Positions 7,053 to 15,527 of a DNA stretch of 64,000 nt are shown in pieces; the first letter of the stretch is position 1; each line of letters begins with the position of its first letter. The DNA lies in assembly GCA_013299115.1 (NCBI GenBank), contig JAAFKA010000004.1:186001-250000 (forward strand), read 5' to 3'. A model generated the notes under the pieces. That model saw only the letters and a program-made list of their open reading frames with translations, had not been told where the DNA came from and did not search any database. The translations under genes and the position numbers were made by a program. This DNA is from Cytophagales bacterium. Lineage in GTDB: Bacteria; Bacteroidota; Bacteroidia; Cytophagales; Thermoflexibacteraceae.

Positions 7053-9587
7053 CTACCTTTTCAAAAACTCATATTCATACACTTTTTCGGCTATTTTTTC
7101 TCCCAAAACTTGCAAAGCCTCCCGCAAATTACCTATCAATTCATTGTAAGTTTCGTCAGTGCTTTTGTTGTTCATTTTGCCTGCTGCGTTGCGACCTTGA
7201 AAATATTCCCGAATATCATAAAAAGCTGCGTCCACTGCCTTAGTGGGCAAGTTTGCAAGAGGAATTTTATTGATACTCTCGTGATAATATGCCCACAAAG
7301 CCCTACCTGCCGAAAAAACTGCGGTGGCTTCGGGTGAAAACTGCAAAGGTTTTTCAGTGCTTTTTTCCACTTTGTTGAACAAATCGGAAGTTGTGGAAGT
7401 ATCAATTTTGCCTTTTAGGTACTTTGCCATAAAATCACTTTCAAATTTCTGCCTTGCTTTTACTTCGCTTGCAGTGAAAGGAATCCAATGATTTGTACCA
7501 TATTTTGCTTGCATATTATTGGTAAATAAAGTATAAATTAGGCAATTATTTTGAAATTCGGCATCGGTTTCCCAACTTTTATGAGGAAATAAAAATTGGT
7601 CACGGTCATTTACCCACGTTGCAGGAATACACTTGCGGACTGCAAAATAAACACAAGCCACTCCCACATTTTTCTGGTTGATATAAAACTGCCCCGCTGC
7701 CTTGTTATAAATCATTTTGTGATGATTGATTTGGATATTATTTTGAGTTTGAAAATCATTGCCCATAAATGGAAATTTGCCAATTAGTTGATTCTGAGCC
7801 ACATCTGCCCGATAAGGTTTTATCCAATCATTGATATAACCGCCAACTGCCTGCACCTGAATAGTTTTATCTGCTGTTTTTTTGCCTTTTTTGTCATAAA
7901 CTGCTGCCAAAATTGTATCGAATTTTTCTTTTTTGGCTGTATTCCATATATAAAAAGCAATAGGAAACTTACCTGCTACATTGTCAAATGTTTCGGAAGG
8001 AATGATAAACAATTCCTCCAATTTAGCCAAAAAATGTGTTCTAAAATCGGCAAAATGATAGCCTTGCAAGATTTTCAGCTTTGAAAAATTGGCAACCCGA
8101 CAACCCGAAATTTCTTGATAAATCCGAGTAAGAAATTGAGCAAATAATTCTCTGTTGCCCTGCCCCAACAAATGAGCATATTTTTCATTAATCTTAGACT
8201 GTTGCACTCCCGTTTTCGAGGCTTTAAAAAAATCTCTACTGGGTGCTTCTGCATAAGGCGGATTGATATAAATTACCAACTTCTTGCGTTTTTCGGGATG
8301 ATTGATAACCTCTTGCAAGTTTTTTGGCAACTTCTCAAAACTATCATTCAAAAAATCAAATTGAAAAACATTGTCCTCCATTAAATTTGCCCCATTTTGT
8401 ATCCTATCTTTCATCACGTCCACATCTTGCCTGTCCAGCGTAGAAGCCCAAATGTTGTACTTGTTCGTCAGCCCTGTCAGCAAATTGCCTGTACCTGCTG
8501 CACAATCCCAAATATAGTATTCATCTTGCCAATCTTCGCCCAGCACTTTTGCCAAATATTCTTGCGACAACTCCACCCAAATTTGTGGCGTAAAAAAACT
8601 GCCTTTTCTTTCCCTTACATCTTGGGGAACTAACAAATCTCGTCTTTCTACAATATAATCCCAATATTGTTCCTTTGGTGGTCTTTCATACTTGTTCCAA
8701 AATTGGGTGTGTGCCTTTTGCTTGTCGTTGAAAAATGTTTTTCTACTCTGAAACATTCCCATTTCGTCAAGAATTTTGTCTAATTCGTAATAATCTTTTT
8801 TGAGCAACACATACAAATTGTCTTTCAAACTTTCATTCTCTTGCGAAAGCAAATCAGCCAAATAAAAATCTCCGTCTATGATATTATTTTTCTTGGCAAC
8901 TTCCCAATTCAATACGATTGTGGGCTTGACAGCAGCCAACCACTTGGTATAAATCGTAATAAAATTATTTTTGTCAATCCTGATTTTGGAAGTGGCAGCA
9001 TTGCCAATTACAAAATTTGTCTTGATAAATTCTCTAAGTTCTGAGTCGTCTTTTTGGTAGTAAAACAGCAAAGTTTCGTTCTCAATCGTAGTTTTTACCT
9101 TGTCATAAACCTGCTTAAACTCTTTGGTTTCGTGGTTGGAGGGGGCAACATTCCAATTAAAATCATTTTGGTAAAAAACCTCCTGAATGGCATTGTAAGG
9201 CAGAAAAGCAATTTTTTCGGCATCAAAAGCACCCAAAAACGGCGGTGGCAGCACCTTGTCAAAAGTACGAGCCTTGCCAATGGTCAAAATCAACTGCACA
9301 ACAGATTTGTAAACGTCAGATACGCCTTTTTTGGCTTCAGCCCAAAGCCCCCCAGCCCCCAAAGGGGGAGTAGCCCCCCTGCCCCCCAAAGGGGGAGTAA
9401 ATGCGTCAAAAACTCCCCCTTCGGGGGTTTGGGGGGCTACTCCCCCTTTGGGGGGTAGGGGGCTGCTTACACAAAAATCCACATTGCCTACAATGGTTTT
9501 ATAATCAAAATCCGCAAAATAAGTTTCGCCTATTCGGTTTTTTAGTTCTTCTTCTCGAAGAAGGTGTAAATTTTGTTTCATTTGCAT
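7053..9587 (-). CDS. Adenine-specific DNA methyltransferase (Eco57I-like), probably orphan
   Basis: A large (about 844 residues) gamma-type N6-adenine methyltransferase. Motif I is DCAAGTGNLL, preceded by the FFTPQIWV motif X-like stretch, and motif IV is INPPYAEA. The downstream region has the LFAQFLTRIY/FPIAFYIWN layout of Eco57I-like enzymes and a C-terminal part likely for target recognition. No nuclease motif is evident and no restriction gene adjoins, so it may be an orphan or a nuclease-less IIG relative. Starts at 9605, 9587 and 9581 are possible. I use 9587 because 9605 falls within the M28 remnant. A GC-rich palindromic insert of about 40 residues interrupts the N-terminal region in frame. 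Confidence 0.85.
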   Translation of the reverse strand: MQMKQNLHLLREEELKNRIGETYFADFDYKTIVGNVDFCVSSPLPPKGGVAPQTPEGGVFDAFTPPLGGRGATPPLGAGGLWAEAKKGVSDVYKSVVQLILTIGKARTFDKVLPPPFLGAFDAEKIAFLPYNAIQEVFYQNDFNWNVAPSNHETKEFKQVYDKVKTTIENETLLFYYQKDDSELREFIKTNFVIGNAATSKIRIDKNNFITIYTKWLAAVKPTIVLNWEVAKKNNIIDGDFYLADLLSQENESLKDNLYVLLKKDYYELDKILDEMGMFQSRKTFFNDKQKAHTQFWNKYERPPKEQYWDYIVERRDLLVPQDVRERKGSFFTPQIWVELSQEYLAKVLGEDWQDEYYIWDCAAGTGNLLTGLTNKYNIWASTLDRQDVDVMKDRIQNGANLMEDNVFQFDFLNDSFEKLPKNLQEVINHPEKRKKLVIYINPPYAEAPSRDFFKASKTGVQQSKINEKYAHLLGQGNRELFAQFLTRIYQEISGCRVANFSKLKILQGYHFADFRTHFLAKLEELFIIPSETFDNVAGKFPIAFYIWNTAKKEKFDTILAAVYDKKGKKTADKTIQVQAVGGYINDWIKPYRADVAQNQLIGKFPFMGNDFQTQNNIQINHHKMIYNKAAGQFYINQKNVGVACVYFAVRKCIPATWVNDRDQFLFPHKSWETDAEFQNNCLIYTLFTNNMQAKYGTNHWIPFTASEVKARQKFESDFMAKYLKGKIDTSTTSDLFNKVEKSTEKPLQFSPEATAVFSAGRALWAYYHESINKIPLANLPTKAVDAAFYDIREYFQGRNAAGKMNNKSTDETYNELIGNLREALQVLGEKIAEKVYEYEFLKR
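9345..9464 (-). repeat. In-frame GC-rich palindromic element inside the methyltransferase gene
   Basis: A double copy of the SPLxPxGG...GAGGL element, residues about 48-87 counting from the 9605 ATG. The two arms are runs of AGCCCCC...GGGGG and their complements. It keeps the reading frame and encodes a Pro/Gly-rich insert unlike the surrounding protein. Confidence 0.85.
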
Positions 9588-9594
9588 TACTTCT

Positions 9595-9805
9595 TTAAAA
9601 CCCATATTTGTCTATCAAATATACCAAAGCAGCCATGCCCGCAGCCCCCAATTTTTAGTTCACGTTGGTTTACCTTGTCAAATATATCTTGGGTGGTGTG
9701 GTGCAGGTCAAAATAGCGTTGAGAATCGGGAACATAGCCTATCAGCGTAGTGCCTGCTACTTTTAGCGGGGTAATATCTACGTTAGTACCGCCTTTTTGT
9801 GAAAT
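9595..9805 (-). pseudogene. C-terminal remnant of an M28-family aminopeptidase
   Basis: Translating the minus strand from about 9805 gives GGTNVDITPLKVAGTTLIGY, then PDSQRYFDLHHT and DIFDKVNQREL. This is the characteristic end of M28 zinc aminopeptidases, including the HHT metal-binding His. A frameshift follows, after which the other frame gives GAAGMAALVYLIDKYGF and a stop at 9595-9597. Everything N-terminal is missing, and the fragment begins next to the transketolase terminator hairpin. It is a relic of an ancestral gene truncated by a deletion. Confidence 0.85.
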
Positions 9806-9820
9806 TTTGGTTATTAATTA

Positions 9821-9863
9821 GCTTTGTTACAACAAATGGATAGTGTAGCTGTTGCAACAAAGC
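9821..9863 (-). terminator. Hairpin downstream of the transketolase subunit gene
   Basis: The arms GCTTTGTTACAACA (9821-9834) and TGTTGCAACAAAGC (9850-9863) match at 13 of 14 positions. They lie just after the stop of the leftward transketolase gene. A pronounced T-run is lacking, so it may instead be another palindromic repeat. Confidence 0.5.
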
Positions 9864-9875
9864 CACTTGTTTCTA

Positions 9876-10829
9876 TCATTTTCTTTTCTGTACTGCCAAT
9901 ACTTTCTCAATGAGGTGGCGAGCAGTCAAACCATATTTTTCCATTAGTTGTTCTGGTGTTCCACTTTCGCCAAAACTATCTTGCACTGCCACCATCTCAA
10001 CAGGTGTAGGCAAGTTGCGAGCCAATAAACCAGCTACGGCATCACCCAAACCGCCATTGATTTGGTGTTCTTCGGCTGTTACCACACAACGAGTTTTGCG
10101 AGCCGAATGTAAAATAGCTGTTTGGTCTAAGGGTTTAATGGTATGAATATCCAAAATATCGGCAGAAATTCCTTGTTGGGCAAGCATTTCTCCAGCTTTG
10201 ATAGCCTCCCATACCAAATGTCCTGTGCAAACAATGGTAACATCTGTGCCTTCGTTTACGTGCCACGCCTTGCCAATCTCAAATTTTTGGTCAGCAGGGG
10301 TAAAAACAGGCAAAACAGGTCTGCCAAATCGCAGGTAAACAGGGTGAGGATAGTCGGCTATGGCAATGGTGGCTGCTTTGGTTTGGTTGTAATCGCAAGT
10401 ATTGATGACTGTGAAGTGAGGCAACATACGAATCATACCCAAATCCTCCAAAATTTGGTGAGTAGCACCGTCTTCGCCCAGTGTAAGTCCTGCGTGTGAG
10501 GCACAAACTTTTACATTTTTGCCCGAATAGGCAATAGATTGGCGAATTTGGTCATAGACTCTGCCTGTGGAGAAGTTGGCAAATGTGCCTGTGTAGGGAA
10601 TTTTTCCGCCTATGGTCATGCCTGCTGCCAATCCCATCATATTGGCTTCGGCTATGCCAACTTGGAAAAACCTTTCAGGAAATTCTTTTTTGAATGCGTC
10701 CATTTTCAGTGAGCCTGTAAGGTCTGCACACAAAGCCACTACATTGGGGTTTTGACGTGCCACCTCTACCAAACCTGCACCAAAGCCTGAACGGGTGTCT
10801 TTTTTTTCGGTGTATGGATAAGATTTCAT
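9876..10829 (-). CDS. Transketolase, C-terminal (PYR plus C-domain) subunit
   Basis: This 317-residue protein corresponds to the second half of transketolase, the pyrimidine-binding domain plus the C-terminal domain. Split transketolases of this kind act with a separate N-terminal, thiamine-diphosphate-binding subunit in the non-oxidative pentose phosphate pathway. Family marks are FQVGIAEANMMGLAAGM with the glutamate that activates the cofactor, GEDGATHQILEDLGMIR, VYLRFGRP and TAEEHQINGGLGDAV. The N-terminal half is not in this window, although the two are often adjacent. The first ATG is used. The gene appears monocistronic and is followed by a hairpin. Confidence 0.93.
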   Translation of the reverse strand: MKSYPYTEKKDTRSGFGAGLVEVARQNPNVVALCADLTGSLKMDAFKKEFPERFFQVGIAEANMMGLAAGMTIGGKIPYTGTFANFSTGRVYDQIRQSIAYSGKNVKVCASHAGLTLGEDGATHQILEDLGMIRMLPHFTVINTCDYNQTKAATIAIADYPHPVYLRFGRPVLPVFTPADQKFEIGKAWHVNEGTDVTIVCTGHLVWEAIKAGEMLAQQGISADILDIHTIKPLDQTAILHSARKTRCVVTAEEHQINGGLGDAVAGLLARNLPTPVEMVAVQDSFGESGTPEQLMEKYGLTARHLIEKVLAVQKRK

Positions 10830-11186
10830 TAGTTCTTTGCTAAAAATATTGCAATAGTAGAAAAAAATAATGACTATTTTATGCTAATTTTTGATTTTTA
10901 ATAAAAAAAAATGGTTGTCCGATAATTTTTGTAGAAACGTAGGTCTTTGATTTATCAAAGACACTTTTGGACAAAACATTTGATAAATAATACTTTCAAT
11001 AAAGTAATGAAATAGCAAAAAAAATGCTAATTTCTCACATTTTTTTGTCTGCTTTTGTGTTATAATTTCCTTTTTACTATCATTCTTTTGTCAAGGACAG
11101 CACTACCTGCAATTACAGTATGAAACAGTGGGTATTTATACAGGATTGCTATTTAGATATATTTTATGACAACTACCAAATAACAA
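10830..11186. other. Intergenic stretch without a recognisable gene
   Basis: This AT-rich region between the transketolase subunit and the glycine-rich gene carries no open frame I can support. The motif ATTGCAATAGTA just upstream of the transketolase start could be a weak leftward -7 (TACTATTG). Nothing else is evident. Confidence 0.5.
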
Positions 11187-11225
11187 AAGATACTTTCCAA
11201 AGTTCTAAAACTTGGAAAGTATCTT
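11187..11225 (-). terminator. Terminator hairpin of the glycine-rich secreted protein gene
   Basis: A perfect 14-bp stem (AAGATACTTTCCAA at 11187-11200, complement at 11212-11225) is followed on the minus strand by a TTTTGTTATTT tract. It is about 50 nt past the stop codon at 11276. Confidence 0.7.
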
Positions 11226-11275
11226 AAAAAACTAATTTTTATAAAAATTTAAAACTAACCACTTACAATTAACAA

Positions 11276-12514
11276 CTATCTGCCACCTCTGCCACCACGT
11301 CCTCCACCACCACTGCGACCACTTCCTCCACCACTGTAACTTCCTCCGCCACTGCTACCCCCGCTACTTCCTCCGCTGTTGCTTCTGCCACCACCGCCGT
11401 AGCTGCCACCACTGTTGCCTCCGTAGCCTCCATTGTTACTGTTTCCACCATAACTGCCTCCACTATACCCTCCGTAATTTCCTCCGTTACCATAGCTGCC
11501 GTTGCCGTAGTTGGTAGTTCCTCTGCCACCACTATAACCACCAGTGTAGCTGCCCGAACCGCCATTGTAACCACTTGTACCTCCGCCACCATTGTAAGTG
11601 CTTCTACCTCCGCCATTGGTATAACTTCCATTGCCAGAGTAGTAAGAACTTCTGCCGTTGCCTGTGTTCGGATTGTTGTAAACAGGGGTAGGGTTATAGC
11701 CGTTGTTGTTGGCTACTCGTCTGTCCACGTTGTAGTAGTTGTTGATAACCACTCGGTTGCGTTGCCAGCCCCAGCCGTTGCCCCAGCTATTCCAGCCTCC
11801 ACCCCAGCCGTTGCCCCAGCTATTCCAACCTCCGCCCCAGCCTACATTCCAACCTGACCATGAGTTCCATCCGAAACCAAAACCACTACCACCCCAACCT
11901 CCATTCCATGGACAATCCCAAGAATTACCCCAGCCGTTGCCCCAACTGTTCCAACCGCCACCCCAGCCCCAACGATAAGGATTTCTCCACGCATTGCCAC
12001 CGAAGGCATAAGGACTGTTCCAACTGTTAAAACGTCCATCATTCATACCTGCCATGTAACCTGCGGTGTAAGGGTCTGTCCAGAAAGGACTGTTCCAATA
12101 GCTATACGCAGCCCCTGTGTAGGGTGTATAGAAACTTACGGCATTTGGATTTTGGTAAATCCCATTAAAACTTTGCAGCGTAGGTTGGTAGTCGTTTTTA
12201 CGATAATAAGGCAAGTTGGTAGCTGCCTGATTAGACGCATTAGCATTGTTTTGTTGCTGACTATTTTGCTGTTGATAATCAGGATTAGCAAACTTAGACC
12301 TTTGTTGGTCGTAGTTCGAGTTGCTATTAGCCCATGTATCTGTGCTTTGGTAGCTTACCTGTTGCTGACGAATAGCCTCTTTTTTGGCGGCTTCCTCGTC
12401 TGCTTTTTTGCGGTCTTTTGAAGAAAAGTACAAATCATCTTCATCTTGTGCTAAGGCTGTCCCCGTAGAAACTGCCAATAATGACAAAGCCATTATTATA
12501 TTTCTCGTTTTCAT
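11276..12514 (-). CDS. Secreted Gly/Asn/Trp/Ser-rich low-complexity protein
   Basis: A 412-residue protein with a clear signal peptide (MKTRNIIMALSLLAVSTGTA-LAQ). A short acidic segment, DEDDLYFSSKDRKKADEEAA, follows, then a Gln/Asn-rich linker. The middle has WGNGWGGGWNSW-type repeats (about 185-255) and the C-terminus is a Gly/Ser/Tyr-rich tail (about 300-412). The DDLYFSSKDRK start recurs in secreted Bacteroidota proteins of unknown function. The composition suggests a flexible surface or matrix protein, but no function is assignable. Highly repetitive DNA gives long false frames on the other strand. CAAATATA at 12569-12576 is a candidate leftward -7 (TATATTTG). Confidence 0.75.
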   Translation of the reverse strand: MKTRNIIMALSLLAVSTGTALAQDEDDLYFSSKDRKKADEEAAKKEAIRQQQVSYQSTDTWANSNSNYDQQRSKFANPDYQQQNSQQQNNANASNQAATNLPYYRKNDYQPTLQSFNGIYQNPNAVSFYTPYTGAAYSYWNSPFWTDPYTAGYMAGMNDGRFNSWNSPYAFGGNAWRNPYRWGWGGGWNSWGNGWGNSWDCPWNGGWGGSGFGFGWNSWSGWNVGWGGGWNSWGNGWGGGWNSWGNGWGWQRNRVVINNYYNVDRRVANNNGYNPTPVYNNPNTGNGRSSYYSGNGSYTNGGGRSTYNGGGGTSGYNGGSGSYTGGYSGGRGTTNYGNGSYGNGGNYGGYSGGSYGGNSNNGGYGGNSGGSYGGGGRSNSGGSSGGSSGGGSYSGGGSGRSGGGGRGGRGGR

Positions 12515-12568
12515 ATTTGTATCTTTTTAGTATAGGTTATGAACAAGCAGTAAAATCTAATTGTTTCT

Positions 12569-12576
12569 CAAATATA
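12569..12576 (-). promoter_or_regulatory. Candidate -7 element for the glycine-rich protein gene
   Basis: The minus strand reads TATATTTG, an exact TAnnTTTG match, 55 nt upstream of the start. No convincing -33 was found at the right distance. Confidence 0.4.
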
Positions 12577-12633
12577 CGTAGAGATTTGGAAAAAGTTAGG
12601 ATTTTAACATTTAGTTGCAATTTTAACACTTTT

Positions 12634-13173
12634 CTAATTAGCAGCCAACACATTGACTATATGGGCTTTGTGGTGTTCGCAATGCCATGCGTAACTATGC
12701 ACTGCCTCTGCCAAAGTTACAGCCCTGTTTTTTTCAGGGTGAAAGTAGCTTTTTTGCCATAATTCAGGTGATAGACTCCGCAAATACTGCACCCAACGGA
12801 GGTGCAAGCTGGTGAGAAGTTGCAAAGAAATAGCAACAGGAGCAGTTTTGCCGTCTATGGTTTCTGCCCATAGCTGTTCGGGGTAGGCGTTGATGGTAGG
12901 AATTGTTGGTTGAGTAACAGCCAACTTAAACCGAATGTAGGCGTTGATATGGCTGTCTGCCAAGTGGTGAACTGTTTGCCTGATAGTCCAGCCCTGTGGT
13001 CGGTACGGAGTTTCTAACCAAGTTTCAGACAAAGGCGAAACAAGTGTAGTCAAGGCAACAGGCAAAGCCTCAATGGTGGCTATGGCTTGCTCAATCGATT
13101 GCTGCGTGTAGGTATCCTGTGGAATAAATTTTCCGATTGGATAACGCAATTTTTCTATTTCTTCGGTGGTCAT
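12634..13173 (-). CDS. DinB/YfiT-family putative metal-dependent hydrolase
   Basis: A 179-residue four-helix-bundle protein of the YfiT branch of the DinB superfamily, whose relatives include bacillithiol S-transferases. The opening RYPIGKFIPQD is diagnostic for YfiT-like members. Three-His metal-site candidates are the HHLADSH segment (His69/70) and WHCEHHKAH (His164 and His167/168). WTIRQTVHHLADSHINAYIRF is highly conserved in this family. Substrate in Bacteroidota is not established. The gene stands alone, with an AT-rich inverted-repeat region upstream. Confidence 0.88.
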   Translation of the reverse strand: MTTEEIEKLRYPIGKFIPQDTYTQQSIEQAIATIEALPVALTTLVSPLSETWLETPYRPQGWTIRQTVHHLADSHINAYIRFKLAVTQPTIPTINAYPEQLWAETIDGKTAPVAISLQLLTSLHLRWVQYLRSLSPELWQKSYFHPEKNRAVTLAEAVHSYAWHCEHHKAHIVNVLAAN

Positions 13174-13353
13174 TTTGGTTTGAATTTTTTATGATAATGC
13201 TGTTGTTTGTGTCCTCACAAACTGTATGTATAAATTCTTTGTAAGTGTTTGATAATCAATAAGTTATTTTTATTTTTTAATTTTATAACTTATTGATAAT
13301 CAACAAGTTATAAAAATTGTACATACCGTAGTGATACTCACAAACGACTTTTT
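13174..13353. other. AT-rich intergenic region with inverted ATAACTTATTGATAATCAA motifs
   Basis: TTGATAATCAATAAGTTAT and its inverse ATAACTTATTGATAATCAA flank a T-rich spacer (about 13239-13302), followed by a further AAGTTAT. This could be a bidirectional terminator or an operator. No gene is visible. Confidence 0.45.
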
Positions 13354-15351
13354 CTAATCGTGATAGTCTGCCAACTCCGCCAACTCTCTTTCGTAGCCAC
13401 CCGACAAAATAGGAAAACGGCACCAGGTTTTGGGGTCGAGGTTTTTGTCGTCTAAGTGAAAACTTGGGGCATATCTTTCACGTTTCCATTGGTTGCGACA
13501 CCACAAACGGAAAAATTTTGCAGTCCACTCTTTAAGTTGCACCTTGCCATAACCCGAATATTTGTGTTTGAGGGTTAGGTAACACTCCAACGGCATTTTT
13601 TTGTCCCGAATAGCACTTTCTTCTATGGCATCGAGTACATCATAAGGCATGAGGTCGTCTTCGTCTGTTTGTTTGTACTCCGAAGGACGCAGTTCTGCGG
13701 TAGGTTGCTGTTCGTTTACAAAGTGCAGTTCGGGTATTCGCAACCTGCCTTCTACGCCTTGTTTTTCGAGCCAACGCAAAAATTGTCTTAAAAAAGCCTT
13801 ATCTATTCCTGCAATGGGGCTTAAACCTCCCGAAGTGTCGCCGTCCATAGTGGCATAGCCAACGGCAGCCTCCGACCTATTGGAAGTAGAGAGCAACAAA
13901 CCATTTTTGATATTGGTAAGCAACCAAATACTTGGGCTACGCACCCTTGCCTGTATGTTTTGCAGGGCTATGTCGTCTGTTGCCCAACTCAATTCACGTT
14001 TGAGGTTTGTACCAATAATGGTTTTGTAAGACTCTACAATATCGTTAATATCAAATTCGTAATATTGGGCATTGACAGCCTTTGCCAAACTGCTGGCTGC
14101 ATTGCGAGTAATGTCGCCACTGTTGCGAGTAGGTTGGTAGGCAGTGATGATGAGGTGGTTGGCTATTTCATCTACTGTGTTGCAATTTTGAATGGCTTTG
14201 ATGTGAGCCAATTTTTGTTTAAATGCCTGTAAACCAATGCTTTCTATGCCTAATTGTATCATCAGGTAAGACAAAGAAACAATAGCCGAAGAGTCGGCTC
14301 CGCCACTCAAAGATGTTACTAAGGAATTGATTTTGCTTTTTCGCAAATAATCGAACAAGCCCAACGTGAGGGCGTGGGTAAATTCCTCCTCTTGCCTGTA
14401 CGGACTATTTTCCCATGCAGCTTGCTGAATTTCTACTGTTTCAGGCTCTATAAATGGAAATTTGAACTCTACATTTACGCATGTGTCATGCAGTTCTGGC
14501 ACATTGAAAACAGTGCTGGACTGCGACTGTGCCAAACGGTTGTTTGCCACATCGAGAATGGCTGGCGTTACGCTGTAATCTTTGTAACTCAACCTTTCGC
14601 CTACGGCAAGCATAGCCCCAGAGGAGGCTATCAACGCACCGCCGTCATAAATTGCCCTGCCTGCTTCGTTTCCCATGAGGTTGGCATAGACATAGCCCAC
14701 GCCAAAGGCTCTACTTGCTTCTATCACAAATCTTTTGCGAACTTCTAACTTACCAAAAGCAAAGTGGCTGGCACTTGGGTTTAGGATTAAATCCACGCCA
14801 TAACGATAGAGTTTTGCACCTGGTCGGTTGGCAACCCACGCATCTTCGCAGATTTCGAAACCAATTTTGATACCACCTACATTAAAATACAAGTCGCCGA
14901 TTGGGTAGTTTTGGTTGTTGCCTTCCAAATCTTCCAGAGTAACAACGGCTTGCTCATTTTCAGGCCAAGGCGTAAACCAACGAGGTTCGTAGTGTATGCC
15001 GTTGCCTGCCAAAAACCTTTTGGCTACAAAACCCACAATTTTGCGGTTTACCATAAGACAAGCCGTATTGAAATTGCGGTTTTGGAACACAATAGGCAAA
15101 CCTACGCAAACCACCATATCTTTGGTGTAGTCGGCTATTTCGTGCAAAATACGGACTGCTGTTGTGTGTAGCCCTGCTGCATAAAAAGCATCTTCGCAGC
15201 CATACCCTGTAATGCAGAGTTCGGGCAAACAAAGAATACTTACTTTTTGCTTGCGAGCTTCTTGTATAGCTGAAATAATGTTTTGTTTATTGCTGTCCCA
15301 AGCCATAGGAGTTTGGTTGAGTACAGCCCCCGCCACTTTGATTATTTTCAT
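13354..15351 (-). CDS. nadE: Glutamine-dependent NAD+ synthetase
   Basis: A 665-residue two-domain enzyme that makes NAD+ from nicotinic acid adenine dinucleotide using glutamine as the ammonia donor. The N-terminal nitrilase-like glutaminase domain shows the catalytic triad: Glu44 in CLPELCITGYG, Lys111 in VAKRFL, and Cys168 in GFEICEDAW. The C-terminal synthetase domain has the ATP-pyrophosphatase loop SLSGGADSS (about 348-356) and the TSNRSEAAVGYATMDGD block. Length is normal for the bacterial/eukaryotic long form. It is monocistronic, and an inverted repeat lies just upstream. The ATG chosen is the first in the frame. Confidence 0.97.
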   Translation of the reverse strand: MKIIKVAGAVLNQTPMAWDSNKQNIISAIQEARKQKVSILCLPELCITGYGCEDAFYAAGLHTTAVRILHEIADYTKDMVVCVGLPIVFQNRNFNTACLMVNRKIVGFVAKRFLAGNGIHYEPRWFTPWPENEQAVVTLEDLEGNNQNYPIGDLYFNVGGIKIGFEICEDAWVANRPGAKLYRYGVDLILNPSASHFAFGKLEVRKRFVIEASRAFGVGYVYANLMGNEAGRAIYDGGALIASSGAMLAVGERLSYKDYSVTPAILDVANNRLAQSQSSTVFNVPELHDTCVNVEFKFPFIEPETVEIQQAAWENSPYRQEEEFTHALTLGLFDYLRKSKINSLVTSLSGGADSSAIVSLSYLMIQLGIESIGLQAFKQKLAHIKAIQNCNTVDEIANHLIITAYQPTRNSGDITRNAASSLAKAVNAQYYEFDINDIVESYKTIIGTNLKRELSWATDDIALQNIQARVRSPSIWLLTNIKNGLLLSTSNRSEAAVGYATMDGDTSGGLSPIAGIDKAFLRQFLRWLEKQGVEGRLRIPELHFVNEQQPTAELRPSEYKQTDEDDLMPYDVLDAIEESAIRDKKMPLECYLTLKHKYSGYGKVQLKEWTAKFFRLWCRNQWKRERYAPSFHLDDKNLDPKTWCRFPILSGGYERELAELADYHD

Positions 15352-15379
15352 ATATTTTGTGATGTTTCGTGCCTATTTC

Positions 15380-15485
15380 GGTAGTACCACACAAGTAATG
15401 TAATGTTGTAACTGCAATAGAACTAACATTTCTTTGAGAAATATTAACTCTAATGAAGGTGCAGCATTACTTGTGTGGCACTACC
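15380..15485. repeat. Inverted-repeat element, 106 bp
   Basis: The outer arms (15380-15400 and 15465-15485) match at about 20 of 21 positions, beginning GGTAGTACCACACAAGTAAT. The interior holds a partial ACTAACATTTCT hairpin similar to the one at 46339-46373. It lies between two leftward genes and looks like a small mobile or structured element. Confidence 0.65.
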
Positions 15486-15527
15486 AACTGTTTAAGGAGA
15501 AAAAATAAAAATAACTTTCTCGTTTTT

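Noticed and set aside
11269-11631. Long frames on the other strand or frame of the Gly-rich gene
   Set aside because: They arise from the low-complexity codons. Composition and lack of a start context argue against them.
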